Source of the DNA: Lachnospiraceae bacterium
GTDB taxonomy: Bacteria > Bacillota > Clostridia > Lachnospirales > Lachnospiraceae
Length of the DNA: 42,661 bases
Assembly (NCBI GenBank): GCA_024698865.1
Contig: JAILQS010000057.1
Coordinates: forward strand, 1-42,661
Direction: 5' to 3'
Positions within the stretch are counted from its first letter, which is position 1. Every line of letters begins with the position of its first letter. Of the stretch, positions 16,793 through 26,396 are shown piece after piece. The notes beneath the pieces are model-generated. The model did not search any database. It worked only from the letters and a program-made list of their open reading frames with translations, and was not told the DNA's origin. The position numbers and the translations under genes were made by a program.

Positions 16793-18736
16793 TTATTTTT
16801 TCTTGTGCGTGTTTCGAATGGTCTTTTTTTTCGGTCGGCTTTTAGCATTGTTATTGGTGTTTTTTTGAACGCTTGGTTTCCGTCCGTTTCTATTTTGCTT
16901 TTGGGATTTGTGAGCTGTAAATGATTTGTCCTGGGACATTTTCCTTGGACGAATCAGGCAATTTGGTCCAAACCCAACCAAATCCATTCTGTGAGCTGCT
17001 TTTAATGCCTCTAATACCAAATCATAATTATCCGGATTGCGATATTGAATCAATGCTCGTTGCATTGCTTTTTCTTTAAAACTTCTTGGAACATAAACCG
17101 GTTCCATGGTTTTGGGATTCAACCCGGTATAATACATACATGTGGATATTGTACCCGGAGTCGGATAAAAATCCTGTACCTGTTCCGGCATATAGCCCAT
17201 ATCACGAACGTATTCCGCAAGTTCTACGGCTTCTTTCAGTGTGGAACCCGGATGCGAAGACATAAGGTATGGAACTACATATTGCTCCTTTTTTACCAGA
17301 GAATTCACTTTTTTATATTTTTTGATAAATGCTTCATACACTTCATTTCGTGGCTTGCCCATGAGTGAAAGCACGTTATTACTAATGTGTTCCGGTGCCA
17401 CACGTAACTGTCCGCTAATATGGTCTTTGCAAAGGGCTTTTAAGAATGCATCATTCTTATCCTGCATCAAATAGTCAAAACGGATACCGGAACGTATGAA
17501 TACTTTTTTTACACCAGGTAATTTTTTGAGTGAATCCAGTAGTTTCAAGTAATCCTGATGGTCCACAGTAAGATTGTCACACGGTTTTGGAAACAGACAT
17601 TGCTTGTTTTTGCAGACACCGTGCTTTAACTGTTTTTTACATGCTGGAAAACGGAAATTGGCGGTCGGACCGCCGACATCATTGATGTAACCTTTGAAAT
17701 CCGGTTCATTTACAAGCTTTTTAGCTTCATCTATGATGGATTTGTGACTTCGGGTTTGTACAATTCGTCCCTGATGGAAGGTCAATGCACAAAAGTTACA
17801 TCCGCCAAAGCATCCGCGGTTGCTGGTCAGACTAAATTTGAGTTCCTTAATTGCAGGGATGCCGCCCATGGATTCATACATAGGATGATAGGTTCCCATG
17901 TATGGAAGCTCGTAAACATCATCCATTTCCTGTTGTGTCAAAGGGTATGCAGGAGGATTTTGAACGATGTACTCCTTTTCTTTGTATTTTTCGACCAGGG
18001 GTTTGGCTGTAAACGGATCCGTATTGCAATATTGCATATAAAAACTTTCCGCAAAACGTGTTTTGCTTGCTTTTATTGTTTCATAATCCGGTAACATTTC
18101 GTATTCGTATACAGCGTCCAGATTTTTCGCTTTGAATACTGTACCGCGTACAAATTGAATATCTTTCACATCAATTCCGCTGTTTAATGCATCTGCTATT
18201 TCGACAATTGATTTTTCACCCATTCCATAAGATATCAAATCTGCACCGGAATCCAATAATATGGAGCGTTTGACAGAATTGCTCCAATAATCATAATGTG
18301 CAAGTCTTCGAAGACTCGCTTCGATTCCGCCAATGATAATAGGGGTGTGTTTATAGGTTTTGCGAATAAGGTTACCATATACGATACATGCTCTATCCGG
18401 TCTTTTGCCCATTTGACCGCCGGGTGAGTATGCGTCTTCTCGTCGATGTTTTTTGGTAACCGTATAATGATTTACCATGGTATCCATATTGCCGGCACTT
18501 ATCAGAAAACCAAGTCTAGGCTCACCAAAAACAGTGATACTATCGTCCTTTTTCCAATCCGGTTGGGCGATGATTCCCACGCGATAGCCGTAACTTTCCA
18601 ATACCCTGCTGATAATTGCCGGACCAAAAGAATGGTGATCCACATAGGCATCACCAATTACATAGACAAAATCAACCTGATTCCATCCACGACTTTTCAT
18701 TTCTTTTTTTGATACGGGTAAAAACTGTTTATTCAC
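16793..18736 (-). CDS. YgiQ family radical SAM protein
   Basis: A large radical S-adenosylmethionine protein of the YgiQ family, 647 residues; its substrate is not established. The N-terminal domain shows family segments such as [13 protein letters not shown] and [16 protein letters not shown]. The 4Fe-4S cluster motif is CFGGCNFC inside [20 protein letters not shown]. The C-terminus is a long basic, Asn/Lys-rich tail, likely unstructured and possibly RNA-binding. Translation starts at GTG, with AAAGG about 9 bases upstream. It begins a four-gene unit ending in recU, after the rsuA terminator. Confidence 0.93.
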   Translation of the reverse strand: MNKQFLPVSKKEMKSRGWNQVDFVYVIGDAYVDHHSFGPAIISRVLESYGYRVGIIAQPDWKKDDSITVFGEPRLGFLISAGNMDTMVNHYTVTKKHRREDAYSPGGQMGKRPDRACIVYGNLIRKTYKHTPIIIGGIEASLRRLAHYDYWSNSVKRSILLDSGADLISYGMGEKSIVEIADALNSGIDVKDIQFVRGTVFKAKNLDAVYEYEMLPDYETIKASKTRFAESFYMQYCNTDPFTAKPLVEKYKEKEYIVQNPPAYPLTQQEMDDVYELPYMGTYHPMYESMGGIPAIKELKFSLTSNRGCFGGCNFCALTFHQGRIVQTRSHKSIIDEAKKLVNEPDFKGYINDVGGPTANFRFPACKKQLKHGVCKNKQCLFPKPCDNLTVDHQDYLKLLDSLKKLPGVKKVFIRSGIRFDYLMQDKNDAFLKALCKDHISGQLRVAPEHISNNVLSLMGKPRNEVYEAFIKKYKKVNSLVKKEQYVVPYLMSSHPGSTLKEAVELAEYVRDMGYMPEQVQDFYPTPGTISTCMYYTGLNPKTMEPVYVPRSFKEKAMQRALIQYRNPDNYDLVLEALKAAHRMDLVGFGPNCLIRPRKMSQDKSFTAHKSQKQNRNGRKPSVQKNTNNNAKSRPKKKTIRNTHKKK

Positions 18737-18782
18737 TCTAATCGACCTTTTCTTTCTAATCTGATGTATTGGTATGCAAAAG

Positions 18783-18839
18783 ATAAAATAAGCGAATCAT
18801 TACGTCTTATATAAGATACTAGACATTTTCTGATTCGCT
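18783..18839 (-). terminator. Terminator overlapping the end of the rsuA-like gene
   Basis: The arms 18791-18799 and 18831-18839 are exact 9-base complements. Inner complementary bases around an ATATAT centre extend the stem. A T-rich TATTTTATCTTTT tail follows on the minus strand. The upstream arm is inside the last codons of the rsuA-like gene (LSESENV). Confidence 0.75.
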
Positions 18840-19526
18840 CAAAAGTATTAATTCTTCTCTTGATAATTCTCGGTACTCTCCCGGTGCAAGCGTTTCATCC
18901 AATGTCAGTGCACCCATTTGCATACGCTTTAGATACACGACTTTGTAACCGACCTTTTGAAACATTCTTTTAACCTGATGAAACTTTCCTTCGGTTATTG
19001 TAATCAGCGCTTCATCCGCAGATGGAAGTATTTTAAGTGTGGCAGGAAGCGCGGTAAATTCATCATTAATTTTAAGTCCTTTTGCAAAAACTTCCGGAAG
19101 TTCATCTAAAAGTGCGTGATCTACTTTTACATAATAAACTTTTGGAACGTGTTTTTTGGGACTTAACAAATTGTGTGCCAGTGCACCATCATCTGTAATA
19201 ATTAATAATCCTTCGGTATCCTTGTCTAATCTGCCAACCGGAAACAAATCTCTTTTAGAATCCGCAATCAAATCGAGGACAGTTGGATCTTTGGAATCGC
19301 TGGTGGCTGATAAAACTCCTGCCGGTTTATTTAGCATATAATAAATATATTTCTTATAAATTACCGGTTCATTCTGATAACAAATCTGATCCTTATCTTC
19401 TAAAACTTTAAAGGCAGGCTGCTTGATGATTGTACCATTGACAGAAATCAACCCTTTTGCAATTATTTTCTTTAATTCAGATCGTGTTCCGATTCCTGCT
19501 TCAGATAAAAATTTATCAAGACGCAT
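18819..19526 (-). CDS. RsuA/RluB-family pseudouridine synthase
   Basis: A small-subunit-type pseudouridine synthase, about 235 residues. It has an N-terminal S4 domain (MRLDKFLSEAGIGTR), then the catalytic region with LNKPAGVLS and VGRLDKDTEGLLIITDDG containing the catalytic Asp, and the C-terminal EGKFHQVKRMF motif typical of RsuA, RluB, RluE and RluF. Length and the lack of a long C-terminal tail favour RsuA (16S rRNA), but the target cannot be fixed by reading. Two ATGs lie two codons apart (19532 and 19526). The second fits the S4 consensus and has AGGA 6 bases upstream. It follows the alarmone synthetase gene by about 20 bases. Confidence 0.9.
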   Translation of the reverse strand: MRLDKFLSEAGIGTRSELKKIIAKGLISVNGTIIKQPAFKVLEDKDQICYQNEPVIYKKYIYYMLNKPAGVLSATSDSKDPTVLDLIADSKRDLFPVGRLDKDTEGLLIITDDGALAHNLLSPKKHVPKVYYVKVDHALLDELPEVFAKGLKINDEFTALPATLKILPSADEALITITEGKFHQVKRMFQKVGYKVVYLKRMQMGALTLDETLAPGEYRELSREELILLSESENV

Positions 19527-19551
19527 TATCATTCCTGCCTTTTCATAGTTG

Positions 19552-20355
19552 TTATTTTAAACTCTGTGCGCGATAACCTTCCGAGATTACATCCAGCTGT
19601 TTGTTGAAATTCTCAAGCTTCGACAAATCATCCAATCGATAAATCTTTAAGAATTCATCCTGAATCTTAACAACTTCACGTTTGTTGGCAAGATTGTATA
19701 GGTTCTGAATGTTATTTAAAATATCTGCCGTAATATTTGCCTTTCTCTGGAAGGAGTTTTGTGCATCCATAATCTCACTTCGAACGGAAGACATTTCACT
19801 ATCTAACAGAACGATTGCCTCGGACGCACTCCATAATTTCTCACGAAGGAGTGGCGGCATATTCTCTTTGTATTTGTATTGCAAAGAATGTTCGATTGTC
19901 GCCCAGAAATTCATAGCCAAAGTACGAATCTGTATCTCGGCATTAATCTTCTTTGGTCCATCTATCGTTTGAACAACATAGGAAATAATCATGTGATAAC
20001 TACTATATCCGCTCTCTTTACGATCTGCTATGTAGTTTTTCTCTTCGATGACTTCCATATCTTCTCTGTCGTGAATAATCTGTACAACTCGATCGATGTC
20101 TTCAACGAACTGACAAATAATACGAATTCCTGCGATGTCATCTATCTCATTTTCAATCTCATCTAATTCGATTTTCTTCTTTTGCGCTTTCTCCAAAATG
20201 CTGGAAATAGTTTTTACTCTACCATTCACCTGCTCAATTGGAGGATACATATGCTTTGCTCTGTGTTCCCTGATGATATGATTGAACTTAAGAACAAGCT
20301 CGTCCACTGCCAATGCATATGGATCTAAAATCTGGCGCCATAATTGAATCTCCAT
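19552..20355 (-). CDS. Small alarmone synthetase (GTP pyrophosphokinase family)
   Basis: It likely makes (p)ppGpp from ATP and GTP/GDP. The 267-residue protein contains only the RelA/SpoT synthetase domain: RVKTISSILEKA, DDIAGIRIIC, GYSSYHMI, the EIQIRT strand and MNFWATIEHSLQYKYK. There is no HD hydrolase domain and no TGS/ACT region, so it belongs with RelQ/RelP-type single-domain synthetases, although it is longer than their usual 210-230 residues because of a helical C-terminal extension. In-frame ATGs exist upstream to 20448, but the one at 20355 has GGAG 6 bases upstream and begins at the family N-terminus. An extended -10 promoter lies about 100 bases upstream. It is co-transcribed with the rsuA-like gene. 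Confidence 0.92.
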   Translation of the reverse strand: MEIQLWRQILDPYALAVDELVLKFNHIIREHRAKHMYPPIEQVNGRVKTISSILEKAQKKKIELDEIENEIDDIAGIRIICQFVEDIDRVVQIIHDREDMEVIEEKNYIADRKESGYSSYHMIISYVVQTIDGPKKINAEIQIRTLAMNFWATIEHSLQYKYKENMPPLLREKLWSASEAIVLLDSEMSSVRSEIMDAQNSFQRKANITADILNNIQNLYNLANKREVVKIQDEFLKIYRLDDLSKLENFNKQLDVISEGYRAQSLK

Positions 20356-20453
20356 AACCTTCTCCATTCTTATGTCAACATAAAAGTAACGTGTATGAAA
20401 CAACACATCCCAATTTGCTATAGTGACATAAATAATATTTAATACCACTCTCT

Positions 20454-20462
20454 ATTATACCA
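20454..20462 (-). promoter_or_regulatory. Extended -10 promoter of the alarmone synthetase gene
   Basis: On the minus strand TGGTATAAT (20462-20454) forms a perfect extended -10. The -35 region (around 20477-20482, TATGCA) is weak, as is common with extended -10 promoters. The predicted start near 20447 leaves a leader of about 90 bases. Confidence 0.6.
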
Positions 20463-20544
20463 TATTTTATATGTTTTGCATAGGAATAAGCCTTGTTTCC
20501 TCCTATGGTCATTTCTTTCGTTTTTACATTCTTTTTATCCATAA

Positions 20545-20576
20545 GAAAAACCGCTAAATAATATTTAACGGTTTTT
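20545..20576 (-). terminator. rny terminator
   Basis: The arms 20546-20559 and 20563-20576 pair over 14 positions with one wobble (favoured on the minus strand) around a 3-base loop. The minus-strand arm ends in TTTTT. It lies 10 bases after the rny stop codon. Confidence 0.9.
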
Positions 20577-20586
20577 CATTCGCAAA

Positions 20587-22146
20587 TTATTTCGCATATT
20601 CTGTTACTCTGGATTCCCTAATAACATTAACCTTAATCTGACCCGGATATTCCAGTTCAGCTTCAATCTGTTTGGAAATGTCACGAGCAAGTAATATCAT
20701 ATCTGCATCCGATACCTGATCCGGAACTACCATAACACGTACTTCACGACCGGCCTGGATTGCAAATGATTTGTCAACACCTTTGAATGTATTAACTATA
20801 TCTTCTAATTGGTTCAATCTGTTAGTATAAGTTTCAAGTGTTTCACGTCTTGCACCCGGTCTGGCAGCTGAAATAGTATCTGCAGCCTGTACAATACATG
20901 CGATTAATGTCTCCGGTTCAACATCACCATGATGAGCCTCTACTGCATTAATGATGATAGGTGATTCTTTGTATTTTCTACAAATATCAACACCAATCTG
21001 AATATGAGAACCCTCCATCTCGTGATCGACTGATTTACCGATATCATGCAGTAAACCAGCTCTCTTTGCTGTACGAACATCAACTCCTACTTCTGCGGCA
21101 AGAAGACCAGATAAGTGAGCAACTTCGATAGAATGTTTCAAAGCATTCTGTCCAAAACTTGTACGGAATTTCATTCTACCAAGTAAACGAATCAACTCAG
21201 GATGTAAGTTATGAATACCTACTTCTAATGCTGCTGATTCACCTTCTTCACGAATCATTACTTCAACTTCTTTTTGTGCTTTTTCAACCATTTCTTCGAT
21301 TCTTGCAGGATGAATACGTCCATCTACAATTAATTTCTCAAGTGCAATTCTTGCAACTTCTCTTCTAACTGGATCAAAAGCAGATAAAATAACGGCTTCC
21401 GGAGTGTCATCAATAATCAGATCTACACCGGTCATAGTTTCGAGTGTACGAATATTACGTCCCTCTCTACCAATGATTCTACCTTTCATTTCATCATTTG
21501 GAAGCTGTACTACGGAAATTGTAGTCTCTGCCACATGATCTGCTGCGCATTTCTGAATGGCAGTAACAACATAATCCTTAGCTTTCTTTGAAGCTTCTTC
21601 CTTCGCCTTGTTTTCAAGTTCCTTAACTAACATTGCAGTTTCATGCTTTACTTCATCTTCCACTGTTTTTAAAAGATAATCTTTAGCTTGCTCGGAGGTA
21701 AGTCCAGAAATTCTTTCCAATTCTGTCGTTCTCTTATCTTCCAAAGCACTAACTCGCTCTTTCTGTTTGTCGAGTTCGGCTTCTTTAGAGGACAGTCTGG
21801 ATTCTTTCTTTTCAAGTGCTTCCATCTTTTTATCTAAATTCTCTTCTTTAGATAAAACGCGCTTCTCGTATTTTTGCAATTCATTTCTGCGTTCTCTGGT
21901 TTCCTTCTCGAGCTCATTCTTAGTCTTTAAAGACTCTTCCTTTGCTTCAAGAAGTGCTTCTCTCTTTTTAGTCTCAGCTGTTTTTAAAGCTTCATCGAGA
22001 ATCTCTCTGGCTTTTTCTTCTGCACTTCCTAACTTCTGTTCAACAACTTTGATTCGATAGGAAATTGCAGACTTCCAACAAACTAATCCTACAACCGCAG
22101 AAAGTGCAACTGCAATAATAACTGCATATACTATAGAAATAGTCAC
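20587..22146 (-). CDS. rny: Ribonuclease Y
   Basis: A membrane-anchored endoribonuclease that initiates mRNA decay in Firmicutes. It has 519 residues. A single N-terminal membrane helix (about 4-24) is followed by a long charged coiled coil (about 30-200), a KH RNA-binding domain with [12 protein letters not shown] at 222-233, and an HD catalytic domain with His367-Asp368 in [12 protein letters not shown]. Translation starts at GTG after a double AGGAGGAGG. An AGGAG downstream repeat can pair with CTCCT, so the ribosome site could be partly masked. It has its own sigma-A-type promoter (22196-22224) and terminator and is monocistronic. Confidence 0.97.
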   Translation of the reverse strand: MTISIVYAVIIAVALSAVVGLVCWKSAISYRIKVVEQKLGSAEEKAREILDEALKTAETKKREALLEAKEESLKTKNELEKETRERRNELQKYEKRVLSKEENLDKKMEALEKKESRLSSKEAELDKQKERVSALEDKRTTELERISGLTSEQAKDYLLKTVEDEVKHETAMLVKELENKAKEEASKKAKDYVVTAIQKCAADHVAETTISVVQLPNDEMKGRIIGREGRNIRTLETMTGVDLIIDDTPEAVILSAFDPVRREVARIALEKLIVDGRIHPARIEEMVEKAQKEVEVMIREEGESAALEVGIHNLHPELIRLLGRMKFRTSFGQNALKHSIEVAHLSGLLAAEVGVDVRTAKRAGLLHDIGKSVDHEMEGSHIQIGVDICRKYKESPIIINAVEAHHGDVEPETLIACIVQAADTISAARPGARRETLETYTNRLNQLEDIVNTFKGVDKSFAIQAGREVRVMVVPDQVSDADMILLARDISKQIEAELEYPGQIKVNVIRESRVTEYAK

Positions 22147-22195
22147 AGGAGCACCTCCTCCTTATTAAATTTTATTGTATTACTACAACATATTA

Positions 22196-22224
22196 AGTTT
22201 ATACTTTTTTGGAGATGGTGTCAA
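22196..22224 (-). promoter_or_regulatory. Promoter of rny
   Basis: On the minus strand TTGACA (22224-22219), 17 bases, then TAAACT (22201-22196). An overlapping TATAAA at 22203-22198 gives a 15-base spacer. It is positioned about 50 bases before the GTG start. Confidence 0.65.
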
Positions 22225-22273
22225 GTCTGCAACCACTAATTGATGTAGTTTCGATGTCGAAAAAACACAATTA

Positions 22274-22867
22274 TTAGAGATTAAGGTGCTTACGGATATC
22301 AGCATCCCGAAAGCCTTTGCGGTATAAATAAGCAGCCACTTTCTGCTTTTGAGAATAATCTAATTCTGTAACGTCTTTACATTTTTTGTGGAGCGCTTTT
22401 AGTAGCGCTTCTGTCTCATCAATCGGAACTTCTGATAATACATTGGATATGATTTCTTTGGAAATTCCTTTTTTGAGAAGTGCCTGTCGTAACTCAAGAA
22501 TACTCTTTTTTTCTTTGTGGAAGGCAACGTAATTGTATGCAAGACGTTCATCGTCAATGTAATGGTACCCGTCCACATAGGCAATTGCTGCATCAATCAC
22601 CTCTTGCGGATAATACTTTGCCTTGAGCTTGGTGCGAAGTTCAAATTCAGACCGGTCACAACGTTCTAATAAATCCATTACTTTTCGCTTGGCTCTTGGA
22701 ATCAGAGTTTCGGATAGAATCTTTTCATAAGCCTCTTTGCTTAGTTCCATATCTTCTTCCAGATGATGTCTTCTAAGATCCTGTCGATACAACAAAAAAG
22801 CAAATGTCCCGTCAATATATACTTTACTGGCGGCTTTTGTAACCGGTGCAATACTTGTTATAATCAT
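22274..22867 (-). CDS. recX: Regulatory protein RecX
   Basis: RecX binds RecA filaments and modulates their activity. The 197-residue protein has the tandem three-helix repeats of the family: the RSEFELRTKLKAKYYP and DDERLAYNYV segments, KSILELRQALLKKGI, and the C-terminal YLYRKGFRDADIRKHL. It starts 21 bases after the recA stop codon and is probably transcribed from the LexA-boxed recA promoter, so it should be induced with recA after DNA damage. Its ribosome site is weak (AAGGA about 13 bases upstream), which may keep RecX low relative to RecA. Confidence 0.93.
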   Translation of the reverse strand: MIITSIAPVTKAASKVYIDGTFAFLLYRQDLRRHHLEEDMELSKEAYEKILSETLIPRAKRKVMDLLERCDRSEFELRTKLKAKYYPQEVIDAAIAYVDGYHYIDDERLAYNYVAFHKEKKSILELRQALLKKGISKEIISNVLSEVPIDETEALLKALHKKCKDVTELDYSQKQKVAAYLYRKGFRDADIRKHLNL

Positions 22868-22888
22868 AAGAACCTAAATCCTTCGTAA

Positions 22889-23956
22889 TTATTTGTCGGA
22901 TGTCTTCTCAGCTTTCTTAGCTTTGGTGTCATCCACAGCTTCTTCTGTGTCTGCTCCCTGAATAAATCCGTATTTTTCACGTACTTTACGTTCAATTTCA
23001 AGGAATAATTCCGGATTCTCGCGTAAGTACTGCTTCGTATTCTCGCGTCCCTGTCCAATCTTGTTGCCATTATAGGCGTACCATGCACCACTCTTGGAAA
23101 CGATATTCTCATTGGCCGCAAGGTCCAAAACATCGCCTTCACGAGAAATACCCTGTCCGAACATAATATCAAATTCCGCTTCTTTGAATGGAGGCGCAAC
23201 TTTATTCTTAACCAGTTTGATTCTGGTACGATTACCAATAACTTCACCACTTTGTTTTAAGGTTTCGATGCGGCGTACATCCATACGTACGGATGCGTAG
23301 AACTTAAGTGCATTACCTCCGGTTGTAGTCTCCGGATTACCAAACATAACACCAATCTTCTGGCGTAACTGATTAATAAAAATAACGACGCAGTTCGTCT
23401 TGCTGATTACAGCTGTAAGTTTACGAAGAGCCTGAGACATAAGTCTTGCCTGAAGTCCCATGTGAGAGTCACCCATATCGCCTTCAATCTCTGCCTTTGG
23501 TACTAAGGCGGCAACGGAGTCAACGATAATAATATCCACAGCACCGGAACGTACCATCGTCTCTGTAATCTCTAATGCCTGTTCACCGCTGTCCGGCTGA
23601 GAAATGTAAAGATTATCAATATCTACGCCTATATTCTTGGCATAAACAGGATCCAATGCATGTTCTGCATCAATAAATCCGGCGATACCACCCTGCTTCT
23701 GCACTTCTGCAACCATATGTAAAGCGACCGTTGTCTTACCACTGGATTCCGGTCCGTATACTTCTATAATACGTCCCTTTGGAATTCCTCCAATTCCTAA
23801 AGCGACATCCAAACTAAGAGAGCCTGTCGGGTAAGATTCTACATTAATGTTGGTTGTACTATCTCCTAATTTCATAACGGCACCTTTGCCGTAACTCTTC
23901 TCTATCTGTGCCAATGCAGAATCTAATGCCTTTAATTTGTTCTCGTTATTCATCAT
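22889..23956 (-). CDS. recA: Recombinase RecA
   Basis: A DNA-dependent ATPase that forms filaments on single-stranded DNA, drives strand exchange and triggers LexA self-cleavage. It has 355 residues. Walker A GPESSGKT is at 68-75, followed by the [13 protein letters not shown] signature and an acidic/basic C-terminal tail ([10 protein letters not shown]). Open reading continues upstream to 24124, but the ATG pair at 23956/23953 follows GGAGGAG and begins the family N-terminus ([15 protein letters not shown]). A sigma-A promoter and a LexA-type box precede it; recX follows. Confidence 0.98.
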   Translation of the reverse strand: MMNNENKLKALDSALAQIEKSYGKGAVMKLGDSTTNINVESYPTGSLSLDVALGIGGIPKGRIIEVYGPESSGKTTVALHMVAEVQKQGGIAGFIDAEHALDPVYAKNIGVDIDNLYISQPDSGEQALEITETMVRSGAVDIIIVDSVAALVPKAEIEGDMGDSHMGLQARLMSQALRKLTAVISKTNCVVIFINQLRQKIGVMFGNPETTTGGNALKFYASVRMDVRRIETLKQSGEVIGNRTRIKLVKNKVAPPFKEAEFDIMFGQGISREGDVLDLAANENIVSKSGAWYAYNGNKIGQGRENTKQYLRENPELFLEIERKVREKYGFIQGADTEEAVDDTKAKKAEKTSDK

Positions 23957-23975
23957 AAATAATCTCCTCCATATC

Positions 23976-23989
23976 CAAACAAATGTTCG
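23976..23989 (-). promoter_or_regulatory. LexA (SOS) operator of recA
   Basis: On the minus strand CGAACATTTGTTTG closely matches the Gram-positive LexA box CGAAC-N4-GTTYG. It lies between the -10 element and the ribosome site, about 4-17 bases after the predicted start, where a bound repressor would block transcription. Confidence 0.8.
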
Positions 23990-23999
23990 TTCTTTGAAT

Positions 24000-24028
24000 A
24001 TCATATTATATTTCATATTTTTTGTCAA
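24000..24028 (-). promoter_or_regulatory. Sigma-A promoter of recA-recX
   Basis: On the minus strand TTGACA (24028-24023), a 17-base spacer and TATGAT (24005-24000) predict transcription from near 23993, directly upstream of the LexA box. Confidence 0.8.
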
Positions 24029-24075
24029 CATTTTTTGACGCACCTTATATTGCAAAAAATGTAGCATATTACAAT

Positions 24076-24121
24076 CAAAAAAGAAATTCGCACATTTACT
24101 AAAAATGACGTGCGAATTTCT
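24076..24121 (-). terminator. ilvA terminator
   Basis: The arms 24082-24093 and 24110-24121 are exact 12-base complements around an A/T-rich loop with further pairing. A run of T follows on the minus strand (24081-24076). It closes the rnc-smc-ftsY-ilvA unit ahead of the recA promoter. Confidence 0.92.
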
Positions 24122-24181
24122 CAAAATACGTAAAATTTATTTTCTATGTTTTGAACAATAAATCAGACTATTTTTGTAGAA

Positions 24182-25408
24182 TTAGTACAAAGCATTTGGC
24201 TGTTTGTTCTCAGGATCGTAACCTGCCTTCTGTAATGCTTTGATAATTGTCTGTTTGTGTTCCTCGCCGAATGCTTCCATCGTAATCGTAAGTTCAACGG
24301 CAGCATTACGGTTAATACTTACAAACTGGTTGTGATCCAGACGAATGATATTACCCTGTGCTTCTGCAATGACCTGTGCCACTCTTACCAGTTCACCCGG
24401 ACGATCCGGAAGCTGAACGGAAATTGTGAAAACACGTCCTCTTTGAATCAAACCATGCTGGACAACACTGGATACGGTAATGATATCCATATTACCACCG
24501 CTAAGTACGGAAACAACACGTTTGTTTTTGCATTTCAAATGTTTTAATGCGGCAACAGATAATAAACCGGAGTTTTCTACAACCATTTTGTGATTCTCGA
24601 TCATATCAAGGAAGGTAACAATCAATTCGTTATCCTCTATGGTAATAATCTCATCGATGTTTTCCTGAATATATGGGAAAATTGTACTTCCCGGTGTCTT
24701 AACGGCTGTACCATCTGCAATAGTAACGGCACTTGGAAGCGAAACAACTTTTCCTGCTTTTAACGATTGCTGCATACAATTGGCGCCCGCCGGTTCTACA
24801 CCAATCACTTTAATGTTCGGATTGAGCATCTTGGCAAGTGTGGAAACACCGGCTGCCAGTCCGCCACCACCGATTGGTACAAGAATCATATCTACGGTTG
24901 GCAGGGATTTGAAGATTTCCATTGCAATGGTACCCTGGCCGGTTGCAACCACTTCATCATCAAAAGGATGAATAAAGGTATATCCGTTTTCTTCCGCAAG
25001 TTTGCATGCATGCATATAAGAATCGTCGTAAACATCTCCGTAAAGTACCACTTCAGCGCCATAAGCTTTGGTACGATTTACCTTGATTGGTGGTGTGGTT
25101 GTCGGCATAACGATTGTCGCCTTTACACCATATAATTTTGCGGCATAAGCAACACCTTGTGCATGATTTCCGGCAGATGCGGTAATCAGCCCTTTTTTAC
25201 GTTCTTCTTTGCTTAAAGTGCTAATTTTGTAGTAAGCACCACGAACTTTATAAGCCCCGGTATACTGCATGTTTTCCGGCTTAAAATAAACTTTGTTGTT
25301 GGTTTGTGCGGAAAAATACTCACTGTAAATCAAATCTGTTTTTAAAATAACTTTCTTGACTGCCTCACAGGCTTCTTCAAATTTTTCTCTCGTCATCAAT
25401 GTTTTCAC
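24182..25408 (-). CDS. ilvA: Threonine ammonia-lyase (threonine dehydratase) with ACT domain
   Basis: A PLP enzyme that deaminates L-threonine to 2-oxobutanoate, the first step toward isoleucine or threonine catabolism. It has 408 residues. The PLP lysine is Lys54 in TGAYKVRGAYY; the phosphate-binding GGGGLAAG loop and the SGGNMD segment are present. A single ACT domain occupies about 328-405 (VQLPDRPGELVRVAQVIAE). This length with one ACT domain is the form common in Clostridia; whether it is feedback-inhibited by isoleucine cannot be read. The start is taken as GTG at 25408; ATG four codons later is an alternative, since neither has a strong ribosome site. It follows ftsY by 9 bases, an unusual partner. 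Confidence 0.93.
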   Translation of the reverse strand: MKTLMTREKFEEACEAVKKVILKTDLIYSEYFSAQTNNKVYFKPENMQYTGAYKVRGAYYKISTLSKEERKKGLITASAGNHAQGVAYAAKLYGVKATIVMPTTTPPIKVNRTKAYGAEVVLYGDVYDDSYMHACKLAEENGYTFIHPFDDEVVATGQGTIAMEIFKSLPTVDMILVPIGGGGLAAGVSTLAKMLNPNIKVIGVEPAGANCMQQSLKAGKVVSLPSAVTIADGTAVKTPGSTIFPYIQENIDEIITIEDNELIVTFLDMIENHKMVVENSGLLSVAALKHLKCKNKRVVSVLSGGNMDIITVSSVVQHGLIQRGRVFTISVQLPDRPGELVRVAQVIAEAQGNIIRLDHNQFVSINRNAAVELTITMEAFGEEHKQTIIKALQKAGYDPENKQPNALY

Positions 25409-25417
25409 ACTCTTTTC

Positions 25418-26380
25418 TTATTCGTTGGTAATATCATCTGTTCTGTCAAATAATGCATCTACAAATGCATCTGCATCAAATTTTTGAAGGTCATCAACCC
25501 CTTCTCCGATTCCGATATATTTTACCGGAATGCCAAATTCTGATTGGATGGCAATTGCAATTCCACCCTTTGCAGTGCCATCTAATTTGGTTAAAACAAT
25601 GCCGGAAATGTCCGCCACTTCCATAAACTGCTTTGCCTGAGATACCGCATTTTGTCCGGTAGTACCGTCCAAAACAACCAGAGTTTCTTTGTAGGCATCC
25701 GGATATTCCCGTTCGATAATGCGATTGATTTTGCGAAGTTCTTCCATAAGATTCTTTTTATTATGGAGTCTTCCTGCGGTATCACAAATCAATACGTCTG
25801 CTTTGCGGGCTTTGGCAGCCTGTATAGCATCAAATACAACCGCAGCCGGGTCAGAGCCTTCCTGCTGTGCGATAATATCCACACCGGCTCTGTTGGACCA
25901 TTCCGTAAGCTGTTCTATCGCTGCTGCTCTAAAGGTATCCGCTGCAGCCATAATTACTTTCTTTCCCTGTCCTTTTAACTGGCTTGCAATTTTGCCGACG
26001 GTTGTTGTTTTACCAACTCCGTTAACGCCAATCATTAAAACAACGGAAGTTTTATTTTCAAACGCATACGCATTGTCTGTAACGCGCATAAGTTCTTTGA
26101 TGGTATCCACCAATAAAGCTTTGCATTCCTGCGGTTCTTTGATTCCTTTTTCTTTTACTTTGTCTTTTAAATCTGTGATTATGCGTTCTGTTGTAGCAAC
26201 ACCAATATCTGCCATAATCAAGATCTCTTCGAGTTCCTCATAAAAATCTTCGTCTATACTTGAAAAACCGGAAAATACCGCTTCTATACCGGACGTAATA
26301 CTGTCTCTTGTCTTCGTAAGTCCGGAAACAAGTCTTTTGAAAAACCCCTTTTTTTGTGTCTTTTCATTGTTATCCTGCAT
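25418..26380 (-). CDS. ftsY: Signal recognition particle receptor FtsY
   Basis: The SRP-receptor GTPase that docks ribosome-SRP complexes at the membrane for co-translational insertion. It has about 320 residues, with a short basic N-terminus instead of the long acidic A domain of E. coli. An N domain is followed by the G domain: G1 GVNGVGKTTT, DTFRAAAIEQL, the G3 DTAGR motif, and G4 TKLDGTAKGG. An in-frame ATG at 26404 overlaps the smc stop codon but has no ribosome site. The ATG at 26380, after AAGGAAAGG, is preferred. It is co-transcribed with rnc and smc. Confidence 0.97.
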   Translation of the reverse strand: MQDNNEKTQKKGFFKRLVSGLTKTRDSITSGIEAVFSGFSSIDEDFYEELEEILIMADIGVATTERIITDLKDKVKEKGIKEPQECKALLVDTIKELMRVTDNAYAFENKTSVVLMIGVNGVGKTTTVGKIASQLKGQGKKVIMAAADTFRAAAIEQLTEWSNRAGVDIIAQQEGSDPAAVVFDAIQAAKARKADVLICDTAGRLHNKKNLMEELRKINRIIEREYPDAYKETLVVLDGTTGQNAVSQAKQFMEVADISGIVLTKLDGTAKGGIAIAIQSEFGIPVKYIGIGEGVDDLQKFDADAFVDALFDRTDDITNE

Positions 26381-26396
26381 AAATCCATCCCTTTCC

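Noticed and set aside
22864-23250. 128-codon minus-strand reading frame inside recA
   Set aside because: It is an alternate-frame shadow of the recA C-terminal coding region.
25719-26243. 174-codon plus-strand reading frame
   Set aside because: It is antisense to ftsY; its Ser/Ala/Ile-rich composition mirrors the ftsY codons.
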